Shown piece after piece: positions 38,956-50,755 of a stretch of 64,000 nucleotides of DNA; position 1 is the first letter of the stretch, and each line of letters opens with the position of its first letter. The notes beneath the pieces were generated by a model that ran no database searches, had not been told where the DNA came from, and saw nothing but the letters and a program-made list of their open reading frames with translations. The translations under genes and the position numbers were made by a program. This DNA is from Trogon surrucura (taxonomy: Eukaryota; Chordata; Aves; Trogoniformes; Trogonidae). The DNA lies in NCBI GenBank assembly GCA_020746105.1, contig CM036617.1:38035898-38099897 (forward strand). The letters are read 5' to 3'.

Positions 38956-40984
38956 GTCCAAAATTTGCTCTAGATGTGGGGTTCTTCTAATGTTGATAGC
39001 CCTGTATGGATAAATGTCTAAAGTATCACAGGTGTTTGGAATTATACTAGACACCTATGCATATGTTTATGCCTAAGTAACTCAATCATCACTAACTCTT
39101 CTAGGACTCACCACTCCTGTATCAACAAGTAAAAAAGTTTCTTTTGTAAAAGTTGCTCAGGAATGTTCTGTCAAGAAGGATATCTTTTAAAAACTTGGAT
39201 TATTTAGAACAGCATAAAATATTTTTAGTTGAGACAAAAATTTAAATGTTACTTTAGTAAGTTGTCAACACATTGATTATATTTTCAAGACTACTAACAT
39301 TTGAGTTCAACACAGATTGTTTTTTAAGATGTGTATTAAATATTTAATGAATCACTAAATACAACTAATAAAATAATAAATGTAATTAAACCTAGAATTA
39401 TGCTTAAATTCATAGCTGTCAATGTAATTATTTTAAACACCAAACTCCTTCTGTATAATTTTTTTTTCCTTCCGTGCTTCTGATTTTCAGTGGAAATTAC
39501 TTCATTTTCTGAAACCACTTACATCACAATATTAATTCATCCTGAGTGTTTTAAATAATGTAAAACACAGGGAAATTATGATAAATTTTAACTTACTGTT
39601 TAGCTGAACTGTAGAATAAACATCCTTCAGCATCTTACTATGGATAAGAGCTAGTGAGATTTTTATGACATGCTACAACTTAATTGCATAAGGTTGTTCT
39701 CTTTGAAAACTTCCTATCTAATGCACTTACAGAGGGGGAAAAAAAGCCCAAACAACAAACAAAACAAAACAAAACAAAACAAAACTGTATGTCCAAACAG
39801 ACTCAAAGTTATCTCATAATAAAAAAAAAGCCAGAAACCAACACCCACCAAAAAAAAAACCCAAAGAAAACAACTCAAATAAATTAATATTTTATCATAT
39901 TTTCTGTAGACTCACTGTTTTAATTTAGAGATATTTTACCCATTCAAATATGGTGATATTTTGAGTATACAGCAGTACTGGAAGCCACAGTTTCGCATGA
40001 ACTTCACAACCTTGGTTTGAATTGACATGGCTATTACCAAGTTTATGTAAGAAATGCTATCTCAGTTCCTCAAAAGTAAGCAGCAGAACCTCAGAACAGT
40101 CTTCAAGAACATCTTTTCTGTACCCCTTGTTTCTTGTGATGTCCTTCTCCTTCTCTGTACTTCTTGCAGAGGCCCTGATGTGTGATCTAGCTGGGAAGTG
40201 GGAGGAAAGGAACATAGCTAATATCACACAGAGTAAAGATTAAAAACTCCTTCAACAATCTAAGCCCAAGAAAGCTGAGAGGAAGCCTCATTTATCTTTA
40301 TAAATATTTTCCGTGTCTCTGTTTCCCTGTTTATAATCAGTTGTACTTTGATGTGGGGCAACCTTATAAAGATAATTCTTGAAATAAAAGCAAGAAGGAG
40401 AAACAGATAACACAATTATTATGATTGAAGTGATGAAGAAGACTTCCTGAGACCTTACTCTCATATCTCTTTTGAAAGGAATAAAAATTGAGCAAAAACA
40501 TAGAAATAAAAAGACTGTTGGATAAAATCAGAGTAGAAATCCATGATATTTTGGTGAAAAAAAATAGTTAGAGATTGAGTTTTATTTATAAAAATAGCTT
40601 GTGTGCGTAGCACCAGCTAGGTTTATGTTACAGATCCCAAAACTGAAGGCTGGTTTAGAAGATCATAGAGCTACTACACTGCAGACTACTACGTCAAGCA
40701 AGACCAACTAAGTTATCACATCCTCTTGATTATGAAGACAGCCTATGATTTTACCAAAAATGAGGGGCTTATCTTACTAAATTTGTACAACTAAGCTTTA
40801 GATAAACCTAAACCAAGTATTTGAGAACCACATATGGCAGCCAAATTCAGTCTTTTTCCGTCTTTGGACAGTCTTGAGACTATTTTTAGTCTATTTAAGA
40901 GTAAATCATGACTTACCCATGTTGCATTAAAGGAGTAAATCAATTTGGTAGAAACTAAAACCACTTGTGTTCCAGATTGTCCTA
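38956..40984. other. Intergenic AT-rich DNA
   Basis: No gene recognised. Contains an (AAAAC)n microsatellite at 39752-39785 and other A-rich patches up to 39880. Confidence 0.55.
39752..39785 (+). repeat. (AAAAC)n microsatellite
   Basis: AACAAAC is followed by consecutive AAAAC units, then AAAAC interrupted by TGTATG. Confidence 0.9.
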
Positions 40985-41572
40985 GCTATCAGAGGGGCTG
41001 GAGGCAGCTAGGCTTAGATGCTGAGTGATGCCCAATTTGGCGTTAATAGTCTGGGCTAATAACATGAGGCATGTTCAATCTAGCAGCGCTCCTGGACTCA
41101 CACAACGAGCCTTAACGAGTGTGGCAGCATTCAGTAAGAAGTCTCACAGCCAGACTCAGCATGGCAGTGCCAACAGGAACTCTCACGGCCAGACTCAAGC
41201 AGCCTGGTGGCGTTCAATTAAGAACTCCCACGGCTAGATTGAGAAATAGCATAGTTTATTGAAGCAACAGATACACAAATTCTTTTTAGATTGCCAGTGA
41301 TAATGACTGTCTGCAAAGTACGTGCAAAGGCATGAATGATAAAGCCTGGCTACACATATGTTAGATTATAAAACAACTCGATAGAGATTTTCTGAGTGTC
41401 CTGGGGAAGCACTCAGTATAATCAAGTGTTCGAATCTTATGCAAAGACATTCCTATGGGGGAAAGAGAGGGTTAGCCCGTTGGCTGATTCCAGAAGTCAG
41501 AGGTGGTCCTGGGTGGTATCCTCCCTGACAGTGATGATATCTTCTCTGAAGGTGATTGTATCTTCCCTAACA
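40985..41572 (-). mobile_element. LTR of an older endogenous retrovirus
   Basis: On the minus strand the LTR begins TGTTAGGG at 41572, directly after a polypurine tract. A TTTTATAA box lies at 41366-41373 and an AATAAA polyadenylation signal at 41255-41260, about 110 bases downstream. The part after AATAAA contains imperfect repeats of a GGCYGTGAGAGTTC-like unit (41090-41230). The far edge is uncertain (about 40985-41075). It is the 3' LTR if the internal remnant to its right is genuine. Confidence 0.7.
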
Positions 41573-41585
41573 TCCCCCCCTTTCT
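41573..41585 (-). other. Polypurine tract of the 41-kb ERV
   Basis: The minus strand reads AGAAAGGGGGGGA immediately before the LTR TGTTAGGG. This is the position and composition expected for the plus-strand DNA primer of a retrovirus. Confidence 0.7.
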
Positions 41586-42248
41586 TGGGCCATTTTTGTA
41601 TTGTTTCTTACCTTTCAGGTGGAGCTTGAATGACTCTAGTCACATATACCTTTATCATAATTGGTGTAAATTTTCCTCACTTTGCTTTTGAAGGTAGAGC
41701 ACAAACTCAGTGAGGGGTAGTCGCACCTCAAAGGCAGGTAGGTTTTCGGAGAGAGGTGAGTTTTTGGTATTATAATGATTATAATGAGCATAGTTCACCC
41801 AAAGAACGGCATTTTGTCAAAAGATGACCAACTGTTGGCCCAGGGTGGCAAATATGCAGCTTATCAGTTCCATGGTAAATTCAAGTTTCTCTTATGTACA
41901 CAGAGACTGACCACAGTGTCTTCACTCCATTCCATCTATTTCATGTGGTTGCTCTTAGCGTCAGCACGTCGAGCTCCCTTAATACTACTAACATCTAAGG
42001 TTTCCTAGGGAACTTTTGTGGAAGGATTTTTTTTTGATATAGCAGCTGCACACCGTCCTCGAAACTTTCTTGATGTTATACCTTTTCCAATGTGTGGACT
42101 ATACTGTATATTTAATATAAATTTTATTTTCAAATTACCCTAAGCAATTATTCCACAACCCAGGATATACATTCCTATGCATCAGATATTAAGCTACACA
42201 GGTAGAAGAAAATACACATTCTTACTTTTTCATTTATAAGCATGTAAA
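41586..42248 (-). other. Possible ERV internal remnant, otherwise unassigned
   Basis: The sequence next to the polypurine tract should be the 3' end of a retroviral internal region if the LTR call is right. No retroviral protein could be read in any frame, so it is either non-coding or strongly decayed. It has no recognisable gene up to the CR1 at 42.25 kb. Confidence 0.3.
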
Positions 42249-42560
42249 GGGTGAGTGTCAGGAAGATGAAACCAGGCTTTTCTCAGTGATGACCAAGGAT
42301 AGGACAAGGGGCAACATGTGCAAGCTGGAGCATAGGAGGTTCCACAAAATCATTAGGAAAAACTTTTTCACTGTGAGGGTGACAGAGTACTGGAACAGGC
42401 TGCCAAGGGAGGTTGTGGAGTCTCCTTCTCTGGAGACATTCAAAACCCACCTGGACCCGTTTCTGTGTGACCTATTGTAGGTGATCCTGCTCTGGTAGGG
42501 TGGTTGGACTAGATGATATTTAAGGTCCCTTAAAACCCTTAACATTCTGTGATTCTGTGA
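42249..42560 (+). mobile_element. CR1 LINE 3' end
   Basis: This 312-bp plus-strand fragment starts in the last ORF2 codons. The frame 42286-42480 encodes a 64-residue C-terminus with [20 protein letters not shown]. It ends in the tail repeat at 42544-42560. Its 3' UTR matches the copy at 19.85 kb. Confidence 0.93.
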
Positions 42561-42944
42561 TGCTCTGAATATATAATCAAAATTATACCACTCCATACTG
42601 AGTTTACAACTCTATGCTGCAAATCACGGTGAACTGTCAAAAATCAAACCGTAACACAGACAGAAGGTGGTGAGATAAATGGCTAAGTGAACAGATCTTT
42701 AGTCAAGGATGGAAATGAGCTACACACAGTAATAACTACTGCACCTGGGTCTAGGCAATCCTCAATAACAGTACAGGTTGGGTGATGAAGAGATTGAGAG
42801 CAGCCTTGCAGAGAAGGTCTTAAGGATACCAGCAGATGAAAATAAGACATGAACCAGCATTGCATGTTTGCAGCTCAGAATGACAAGCATATTCTGGGCT
42901 GCATAAAAAAAAAAAAAAAGTGTGGCCAGTTGGCCAATGGTTGG
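42561..42944. other. Intergenic or unrecognised sequence
   Basis: No gene recognised. A poly-A run lies at 42905-42919, close to the start of the older CR1. Part of 42850-42900 resembles CR1 wording but could not be placed. Confidence 0.45.
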
Positions 42945-43590
42945 TATGGCCCGAAGATTATTATCCATTGCTCCTTTTTCATTTAGGCAGAGATGAAGTT
43001 GCAATGAGAAGACCAAGAGCGATCGAAAGAGACTTGAGAGCTTTGGGACAACTAGTTAAGGGATCAGGAGCACAAGCAGTGTTTTTTCTCCTCTACCCTT
43101 CCAGTTGAAAGGATGATGAGGGAAGAAACAGGAAGATACAGCAGATGAATAACTGGCTCTGAGACTGGTGTCATGGGCAATTTTTTTTTCTTTTTTTGAT
43201 CGTATGTCGGTCTACATGACACCAGGTCTGCTGATATCAGATGGGGTACACCTCTCTCAATGATGGAAAAGAATCTTTGTTCAGAAGTTACCAAGGCCCT
43301 TTGAAAGAGTTTTAAACTAGATTTGAAATGGGAAAGGGACAAAACCAGGATCACTAGAGACAAGAAGGTGGACAGTATGCCACTGCTTGAGGGACAACAT
43401 GACAGCAAGTTCCTTTGGTCTGCTCCGCGATGTGCTGAATACGCTGGAGAACATTTGAAATGTCCTTGTAAGAATGTGCATATCAATCTAGCCATATCCG
43501 TGGAGTTAGAGCATGGAGATCCATGTGCCAGCAAAGACACAAGGGATATTTGTGTGTTAAAAACCATGAAAGTGCCTGCAAGAGGAGCCG
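42945..43590 (+). mobile_element. Older CR1 LINE, 5' half (split by nested insertion)
   Basis: The order of words here (GAGAGCTTTGGGACAACTAG, then ATGACACCAGG, then GAGTTTTAAACTAGATTTGA and GCCACTGCTTGAGGGACAAC) follows the CR1 region upstream of the ORF2 endonuclease. The sequence stops being collinear at about 43590 and resumes at 45921 with the endonuclease region. The two parts therefore belong to one element interrupted by the younger CR1. No open frame survives. Confidence 0.75.
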
Positions 43591-45831
43591 ACTAGGAGAG
43601 GAGCACTGCTGGACCTCATCCTCGCTAACAAGGAGGATCTGGTTGAAGCAGTAAAGGTTGAGGGCTGCCTTGGCTGCAGTGACCATGAAAAGGTGGAGTT
43701 CAGGATCTCATGTAGCAGAAACAAAATAACAAGCAGAATTGCAACCCTGGACTTTGACAAGGCAAACTTTGGATTTTTCAAGCAATTACTAGAGAAAATC
43801 CCACGGGCAAGGCTGTTTGAAGGTAAAGGGGCCCAAGATAGTTGGTTAGTGTTCAGAGACTGCTTCTGCCGTGCTCAAGATCAGAGCATCCCGACACGTA
43901 GGAAGTCAAGGAAGGGAGCCAGGAGACCTGTGTGGCTAAACAGGGATCTGCTGGGTAAGCTCAAAGGCAAGAGGAGAATTTACAGATCTTGGAAGGCGGG
44001 GCTGGCCACTTTGGAAGAGTATAAGGCTGTTGTCCGAGGATGTAGGGAGGCAACTAGGAAAGCAAAGGCCTCCCTAGAATTGAACCTGGTGAGAGGGGTC
44101 AAGGACAACAAGAAGAGCTTTTTCAAATACGTGGCAGATAAAACTAACACCAGAGGCAATGTAGGCCCACTGATGAATGAGGTGGGTGCCTTGGTGACAG
44201 AAGATACAGAGAAGGCAGAGTTACTGAATGCCTTCTTTGCCTCTGTCTACTCTGCCGGAGGCTGTCCTGAGGAGCCCCGTTCCCCTGAGGCCCCAGAGGA
44301 AGTCAGGGCAGTGGAGGAGTCTGCTTTAGTCGATGAGGACTGGGTTAGGGACAAATTAAGCAATCTGGACATCCATAAATCCATGGGTCCAGACGGGATG
44401 CATCCACGGGTGCTGAGGGAGCTGGCTGATGTCATTGCTAGACCACTCTCCATCATCTTTGCCAAGTCTTGGGAGACGGGAGAGGTGCCTGAGGATTGGA
44501 GGGAAGCAAATGTCACTCCAGTCTTCAAAAAGGGCAAGAAGGAGGACCCGGGAAACTATAGACCGGTCAGCCTCACCTCCATCCTTGGGAAAGTGATGGA
44601 ACGACTTATCCTTGGTGCCATCTCAAGGCATATCAAGGATAAGAGGGTCATTAGAGACAGTCAACATGGCTTCACCAAGGGGAAGTCATGCTTGACTAAC
44701 CTCATAGCCTTTTACGAGGATATAACAAGGTGGATAGATGATGGCAGAGCGGTGGATGTGGTCTACCTTGACTTCAGTAAAGCATTTGACACAGTCTCCC
44801 ACAGCATCCTTGCTGCTAAACTGAGGAAGTGTGGTCTAGACTCTCGGGTAGTGAGGTGGACTGTGAACTGGCTAAGGGGAAGAAGCCAAAGAGTTGTGGT
44901 CAATGGGGTGGAGTCTGGTTGGAGGCCTGTATCCAGTGGAGTCCCTCAAGGGTCGGTACTGGGACCACTATTATTCAATATATTCATCGGTGACTTGGAT
45001 GAGGGACTAGAGAGTACTATCAGCAAGTTTGCTGATGACACCAAGCTGGGAGGAGTGGCTGACACACCAGAAGGCTGTGCTGCCATTCAGCGAGACCTGG
45101 ACAGGCTGGAGCGTTGGGCGGGGAAAAATTTAATGAAATATAACAAGGGTAAATGTAGGGTCTTGCATCTGGGTAGGAACAACCTCGGGTTCCAGTATAA
45201 ATTGGGGAATGACTTATTAGAGAGTAGTGTAGGGGAAAGGGACCTGGGAGTCTTGGTGGACAGCAGGATGACCATGAGCCAGCACTGTGCCCTTGTGGCC
45301 AGGAAGGCCAATGGCATCCTGGGGTCTATTAGAAGAGGGGTGGTTAGTAGGTCAAGAGAGGTTCTCCTTCCCCTCTACTCTGCCCTGGTGAGACCCCATC
45401 TGGAATACTGTGTCCAGTTCTGGGCCCCTCAGTTCAAGAAAGACAGGGAACTGCTGGAGAGAGTCCAGCACAGGGCAGCTAGGATGATTAAGGGAGTGGA
45501 GCATCTTCCTCATGAGAAAAGACTGAGGGAGCTGGGGCTCTTTAGTTTGGAGAAGAGGAGACTGAGGGGTGACCTCATTAATGTTTACAAATATATCAAG
45601 GGTGAGTGTCACGAGGATGGAGCCAGGCTCTTCTCGGTGACAACCACTGATAGGACAAGGGGTAATGGGCTGAAACTGGAACATAAGAGGTTCCGCTTAA
45701 ACTCCAGAAGAAACTTCTTCTCAGTGAGGGTGACGGAGCCCTGGAACAGGCTGCCCAGAGAGGCTGTGGAGTCTCCTTCTCTGGAGACATTCAAGACCTG
45801 CCTGGACACGTTCCTGTGTAGCATAATCTAG
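43588..45831 (+). pseudogene. CR1 ORF2 fragment, open reverse-transcriptase frame
   Basis: The frame is open from before the 5' truncation to a stop at 45829-45831, more than 740 codons. Full-length CR1 ORF2 also carries an N-terminal APE-type endonuclease, which is almost all missing here. Counting from codon 43693, the linker covers about residues 1-220 and the RT core about 225-480: [10 protein letters not shown] at 291, LDFSKAFD at 359 with a catalytic Asp, PQGSVLGP at 418 and FADD at 446. The remainder is the CR1 C-terminal region with [12 protein letters not shown]. Codons near 43693 are GTG, so no start is implied; there is no promoter or natural ATG. It is a dead-on-arrival copy, but too intact to be old. 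Confidence 0.93.
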
Positions 45832-45920
45832 GTGTTCCTGCTCTGGCAGGGGGATTGGACTTGATGATCTTTCGAGGTCCTTTCCAATCCCTAACATTCT
45901 ATGATTCTATGATTCTATGA
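43591..45920 (+). mobile_element. Younger CR1 LINE nested in the older CR1
   Basis: A 2.3-kb plus-strand CR1 begins inside the C-terminal endonuclease region ([12 protein letters not shown] from about 43606). It contains the rest of ORF2 without interruption and ends in three tail repeats, ATTCTATGATTCTATGATTC and so on, at 45896-45920. Right after the tail the sequence continues as CR1 endonuclease-region text from another, more decayed copy, which shows a CR1-into-CR1 insertion. No clear target duplication was seen, as is usual for CR1. Confidence 0.93.
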
Positions 45921-46934
45921 AGGAACTAGATCTACCCCAAGAAAGGTGATAGGATCAGTCAGTAGCTCAGCTGAAGTGCCTCTAGTCCAATGCACACAAA
46001 CAACAAACAAGAGGAGATGGAAGCCATTGTGCAGCAGGAAAACTATGACATTGTTACCATCACAGAAACACGGTGAGATGACTTGCACAGCTGGAGTACT
46101 GCAATGGATGGCTATAAACTCCAGAAGGGATAGGCAAGAAAGGAGAGGTGGTGGAGTAGCCCTGTATGTTAGGGAATCTTTTGAGGTCTAGAGCTTGATG
46201 AGGGTGATGATAGGGTTTAGTGTTTATGGGTAAGCATCAGAAGCAAGGTCAACAAGGCAAATATCGTGGTAGGAACCTGTTATAGACCCCTCAACCAGGA
46301 TGAAGAGGCAGCTGAAATGTTCTATAAGCAGCTTGGAAAAATCTCAGTGTTGCTAGCCTTTGTTCTCACAGGGGTCTTCAACTTACCAGTTGTCTGCTGG
46401 AAATATAATACAACAGAGAAGAAACAATACAGAAGGTTCCTGGAGTGTGTGGAAGGTAACCTCCTGACACTGCTGCCGAGTCAACTAGGAAAGACATACT
46501 ACTGGACCCGTTGTTTACAAACGGAGAAGGACTTGTGGGTGATGTGATGGTTGGAGGCTGTCTTGGGCATCACAATTATAGAATGATTTCTTTTTGATTC
46601 TTGGAGAAGTAGGGACCTTGGCCTTCCAGAGGAAATCCTTGCTCTTGTTTAGGAGTCTGGTTTACAGAGTCCCTTAGGAGGCAATCCTGAAGGGCAAAGT
46701 GGTCCAGGAACGGTGGACCTTCTTCAAGTAGGAAATCTTAAAAGTATAGGAGCAGGCTGCCCCGATATGCTGAAAGATGAACTAGAGGGGAAGAAGACCA
46801 GCTTGGCTGGACAGAGAGATTTAGCTGGAACTCAGGGAAAAAAAGGAAATTACGACTTTTATAAGAAGGGGCAGGCAAGTCAGGAGAGAAAGAAAGATGT
46901 GAGGTTGTGCACTCCAGATAAAAATGTCATTTAA
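45921..46934 (+). mobile_element. Older CR1 LINE, endonuclease-region half
   Basis: This continues the element at 42945-43590. The peptide EAIVQQENYDIVTITETR can be read around 46020-46072, which is the N-terminus of the CR1 APE-like endonuclease. Around 46255-46320 comes a VGTCYRPLNQDEEA stretch and around 46495-46560 a WVMVGGCLG-like region. An in-frame TGA near 46075 and several frameshifts break it. The ORF2 text fades out by about 46934, so the RT part is missing. Confidence 0.85.
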
Positions 46935-48599
46935 ACTACTGAGCATGTGACTTACATGTTCAGCGGCAGTAGAATATCCATTAACATATTACAAAAATAT
47001 CTCAGAAAGACCACTCCACATTTTTACTAGAAATATTTGTAAAATTTCAAAAATATTTTTAAAAAATACATCTTTTGCAATGAAGTAATGTAATAAAATA
47101 TGGAAAATAAATTATTTTGTAACATAAGGTGAATTGCACATAACTAACCCATATTGTTTTGTCTCTAAAAAAGAGTGAATTAGTTCAAAACACAATGTGA
47201 TGAAAACTTGCAGAAAAATAACTGCATGAAAAAGCCTTTTAATTACAACTGCCACGCCAGATACTATTACCATTATCAAATGAATTGTAAATTCTTGAAT
47301 AGACTTTAAGATATTATTTTTCATTTTCCATATGGTAAAGAATCTTTCTTTTTAGCTCCATTATTGATTCACTATTCAGGAGGTGTACTCATTTATTGAC
47401 TTAATTCACAAAGTCACAGAATCACAGAATGTTAGAGGTTGGAAGGGACCTCAGAAGATCATCTAGTGTTTTTGTGGAACCATTCCCAATTGAAATTAAT
47501 GTTTCAGAAAGGAACTACCATTTCAGAGACAGTGTTTGTCCTTTTAACAATATTTTACAATTTTTTCAATATTTTTTTAAGATTATAGTTAAAATATTTA
47601 GTAAATGAATTGTGGTAAAATAAGAAATAATACATTAGACTGAATTCTTCTCTGATTCATGATGCAAGGATGAAAAAAATCTACATTCTTAAACTGACAG
47701 GAAACTGCTGATTTGTTTTTAAGTGGAAAACGAATTGACTAGTTTGGCCCAGTGATTCCACTTAAAAGAGATTAATGTTCTTATAACATGCTATCTTTGA
47801 CTTTCTAGTGAAAGATAAAAACCATGATAGAATGACAGAAAAAAAGGACAAAATTAAATAGCACAAGAAAAAAATAGTATCTAAAAAAAAGAGAAAATAA
47901 AAACAAAACAGATTTTTTAAATCTTCACCTTTTGCACCTCATCTACGAACTTAGTTTTCCGTTAAATTTGAATTAGTTGAATTTCCAGGAAATCTTCCCT
48001 AATAGTCAAAAATATTTTCATATTATTATTAAGTTGAAAAATTAGCTCTTAACAAGACACTGTCTCTCCCACGTATAAAGAAACTAATCCTAAATCATAG
48101 ATGGATGTTAATATCATTATTTGTGGGATGTTTTTATTCATGAGCAATTTTCATGTTGTATTGGCTCCTTGTATAATTGGAATAAAAATCCTAATTCCAT
48201 GTTACATATGTAGCGGGCAATATTTTCAATAGTGTTACAAAGTTTTTTTTATTTAAACTCCAGAAAATATTTGAGAAGCTGCCAAAAAGACGGAAAAATA
48301 CAATTAAAAATAGTTACTACACTAAACAAATCAAGGACGAATGCTCTACTATCCCTAACAGAGCAATCCCGAAGCCTGAAGTAGTATATAGTAAATGTAG
48401 TTTAGACAGTCATCAGGTCTGTGGGGTCATCCTTGGTCATCCTTGGTCTCTTCTCTTTTGCCGTTGCTGAAGGTAGGATACTCAAACAGAAAGAAAATTG
48501 GCATGAAGGACATGTAGTACGGTATTTCCATCCTTAAGACATAAGGTTCCTCAAACCAGATGGGCAAGTTGAGAACATTTAAGTAAAGAAACAGAGGAG
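46935..48599. other. Intergenic AT-rich DNA
   Basis: No gene recognised. It contains a 54-bp CR1 tail (annotated separately) and a short TCATCCTTGG tandem duplication at 48426-48450. Confidence 0.55.
47414..47467 (-). mobile_element. Minimal CR1 LINE tail
   Basis: Only 54 bp of CR1 3' end remain on the minus strand: AGTCACAGAATCACAGAATG, then GGTTGGAAGGGACC and GATCATCTAGT. It is an extreme 5' truncation. Confidence 0.85.
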
Positions 48600-48848
48600 A
48601 CAAAACCCCATGAAACTGGTGAAGCAGCTAATCCTGGAAACCTGATGAGAATATTATCAGGAGCAGTCAGCATGGATTCACCAAATGGAAGACATGCTTG
48701 ACCAACTCAATAATCTAAAAGCTTTTGCCAGTTTCTCCCATAAGATCTCAAATGGACAAATTGCAGCGACACATCATCAGTAGGGAAAAACTAACCTGAA
48801 CTTGTCTCATGATGGTCTAAGCCCAGGTCACATTCCCTCTTAGTGGGT
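48600..48848 (+). mobile_element. CR1 LINE fragment left of solo LTR
   Basis: The text GTCAGCATGGATTCACCAAA through CATGCTTGACCAACTC (about 48663-48705) is the CR1 SQHGFTK-KSCLTN reverse-transcriptase region, decayed. The sequence is cut at 48848 by the solo LTR. The start near 48600 is approximate. Confidence 0.7.
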
Positions 48849-50007
48849 TGTATTGGCTTGGCCTGGGCCAGATTTTGGCAGTAGGGGAGGAGTTGCAGGG
48901 TGGCTTCTGCAAGAAGCTGCTAGAAGCTTCCCAGGTTTAATAGAGCCAATGCCAGCCGACTCCAAAGAGGGACCTGCCGCTGGCCAAGGCTGAGCCCATC
49001 AGTGAAGTGATAGGAGAGGAACGCCTCTGTGAAAACATATTTAAGAATGGGGAAAAAGAACTGCACCACAACAGCTGGCACAGAGATGGAGGAGTGAGAA
49101 TATGTGAAGACACCAAGGTCAGTGAAGAGGGAGGGGGGGGGAAGGATGAGCTCCAGGCGCCGGAGCAGAGAGTCCCCTGGGTCCATGGTGAAGACCATGG
49201 TGAAGTGGGTTGTTCCCCTGCAGCCCGGGGTGTAGATGTCCACCGTGGGGCAGAGAACCCCACGCCCTGTGAGTGGATGCCTGGAGAGGGCTGTGGCCTG
49301 TTGGAAGCCCACGCTGGACCAGGTTGCTGCCAGAGCCTGTAGCCTATGGAAGAGTGAATGCTCACGCTGGAGCAGGTTGGCTGGTGGGACTTTTGGGACG
49401 TTGCGGAGGATTCACGCTGGACTCACGCTTCCCCTGAAGGACTGCACCTCAGTCTCAGGAGTGGGTTGCCCTTCGTGATGTGTCTCATGTTGGGCAGTTT
49501 GTGATGAATCGTCCTTCGTGAGAGGACTCACGCCGGAGAAGAGAGCGTGAAGCTTGTCTCCCGTGAGAGAGACCCCACAATGGCCCTGGAGAAGAGTGAA
49601 GATTCCTCCCCCGGAATGAAGACACAGTGGAACCAACATTGGATGAACTGACCGTAACCCCCACTCCCTGTCCCCCTGCGCTGCTCAAAGGGAGGAGGTG
49701 GAGAAATCAGGATTGATGTGGAGCCCGGGAAGAAGGGAGGGATGGGGGGAAGGTGTTCTGCTTTTAAGATCTGTTTGCTTTTTCTTATTTCTCACTACTC
49801 CTCTCTGATTTGTTCTTTTAATAAATGTAATTAATTTCCCCAAAATCGAGTCTGTTTTGCCTGGGACAGTAAATGAAAGTGATCTCCCTGTCCTTATTTC
49901 AAACCTCGAGCCCTTGGAAATATTTTCTCCCCCTGTCTAGCAGAGAAGGGGGAGTGAAAGAGGAGCTATGTGGGTACCTGGCTGCCAGCCAGAGTCAAAC
50001 TACAACA
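48849..50007 (+). mobile_element. Solo LTR, copy 1
   Basis: A 1159-bp unit begins TGTATTGG and ends ACTACAACA. It is flanked by an exact 5-bp target duplication, TGGGT (48844-48848 and 50008-50012). An AATAAA signal lies at 49820-49825, fixing plus orientation. A second copy is at 62444-63628. There is no internal retroviral sequence, so this is a solo LTR left by LTR-LTR recombination. TG...CA ends with a 5-bp duplication fit a class III (ERV-L-like) element. ORFs of up to about 140 codons inside it on both strands are non-coding chance frames in GC-rich sequence. Confidence 0.92.
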
Positions 50008-50012
50008 TGGGT

Positions 50013-50239
50013 GAACAATCCAACGCTTGGTGAATTCTGCTTCAGAATGACAAGAAGAGATGACATTGAAGGATCAAAAAGTGATGTCGATATGAACACT
50101 TGGCTGCCACAAGCCAGTTATCCCGGTGGTGACTTTTCTGACACCTCCTGGTTAAAACCAAAAGGCCAGAAGGATCATGAGTCTCCACTTTCACAGTCCG
50201 TATTAGTACTGAAAATCAGGATCAAGCTGGATGAGCAGA
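50013..50239. other. Unassigned segment between solo LTR and CR1
   Basis: No gene or repeat was recognised. It must have been next to 48848 before the LTR inserted, and it may be decayed CR1 sequence. Confidence 0.4.
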
Positions 50240-50755
50240 CAGTGAGGTAAACTGAAAACTGAATGAATGGCTGCGTCCAGAGGGTGATGATTGGTGGTAC
50301 TAAGTCTGTTTGGAGCCTGTTAACCAGCAGTGTATTCCATAGGTCAATACTGGTTCCAGTCCTGGTTTACATCTTCATTAATGATCCACATGATGGAACA
50401 GAGTGCACCCACTGCAAGTTTGCTGATGACACAAAATTCGGAGGAGTGGTTGATTTGCCAGAGGGAGGTGCTACCATCCAAAGACACCTCAGCAGGCTGG
50501 AGAGCTGAGCTGGTGGGAACCTCATGAAGGTCGCCAAGGAGAAATGCAAAGTCGTGCACCTGGTGAGGAACAAGTCGATGAACTAATGTATGCTAGTAGT
50601 TGCCCAGCTGGAAAACTATTTGGCAGAAAAGGCCCTGGAGGTTCTATTAAATACCAAGTTGTCCAGAAGCCAGCAATGTGCCCTTGCTGCAAAGAATGCA
50701 AATGGTATCCCGGGTTATGTTAGGCAAAGTGTTGCTAACAGGTCAGACTGTCAGA
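50240..50755 (+). mobile_element. CR1 LINE fragment right of solo LTR
   Basis: The reverse-transcriptase core is readable: SVFHRSILVPVLVYIFIND near 50320-50380 and CKFADDTKFGGVVDLPEGGA near 50416-50475 (catalytic DD). Downstream ORF2 text follows to about 50755. The frame is broken by a TGA near 50506 and other changes. The element is 3'-truncated and lacks the tail repeat. It is probably the same CR1 as 48600-48848. Confidence 0.85.

Noticed and set aside
43064-43567. 167-codon minus-strand ORF
   Set aside because: It is antisense to the older CR1 5' region and has no domain of its own.
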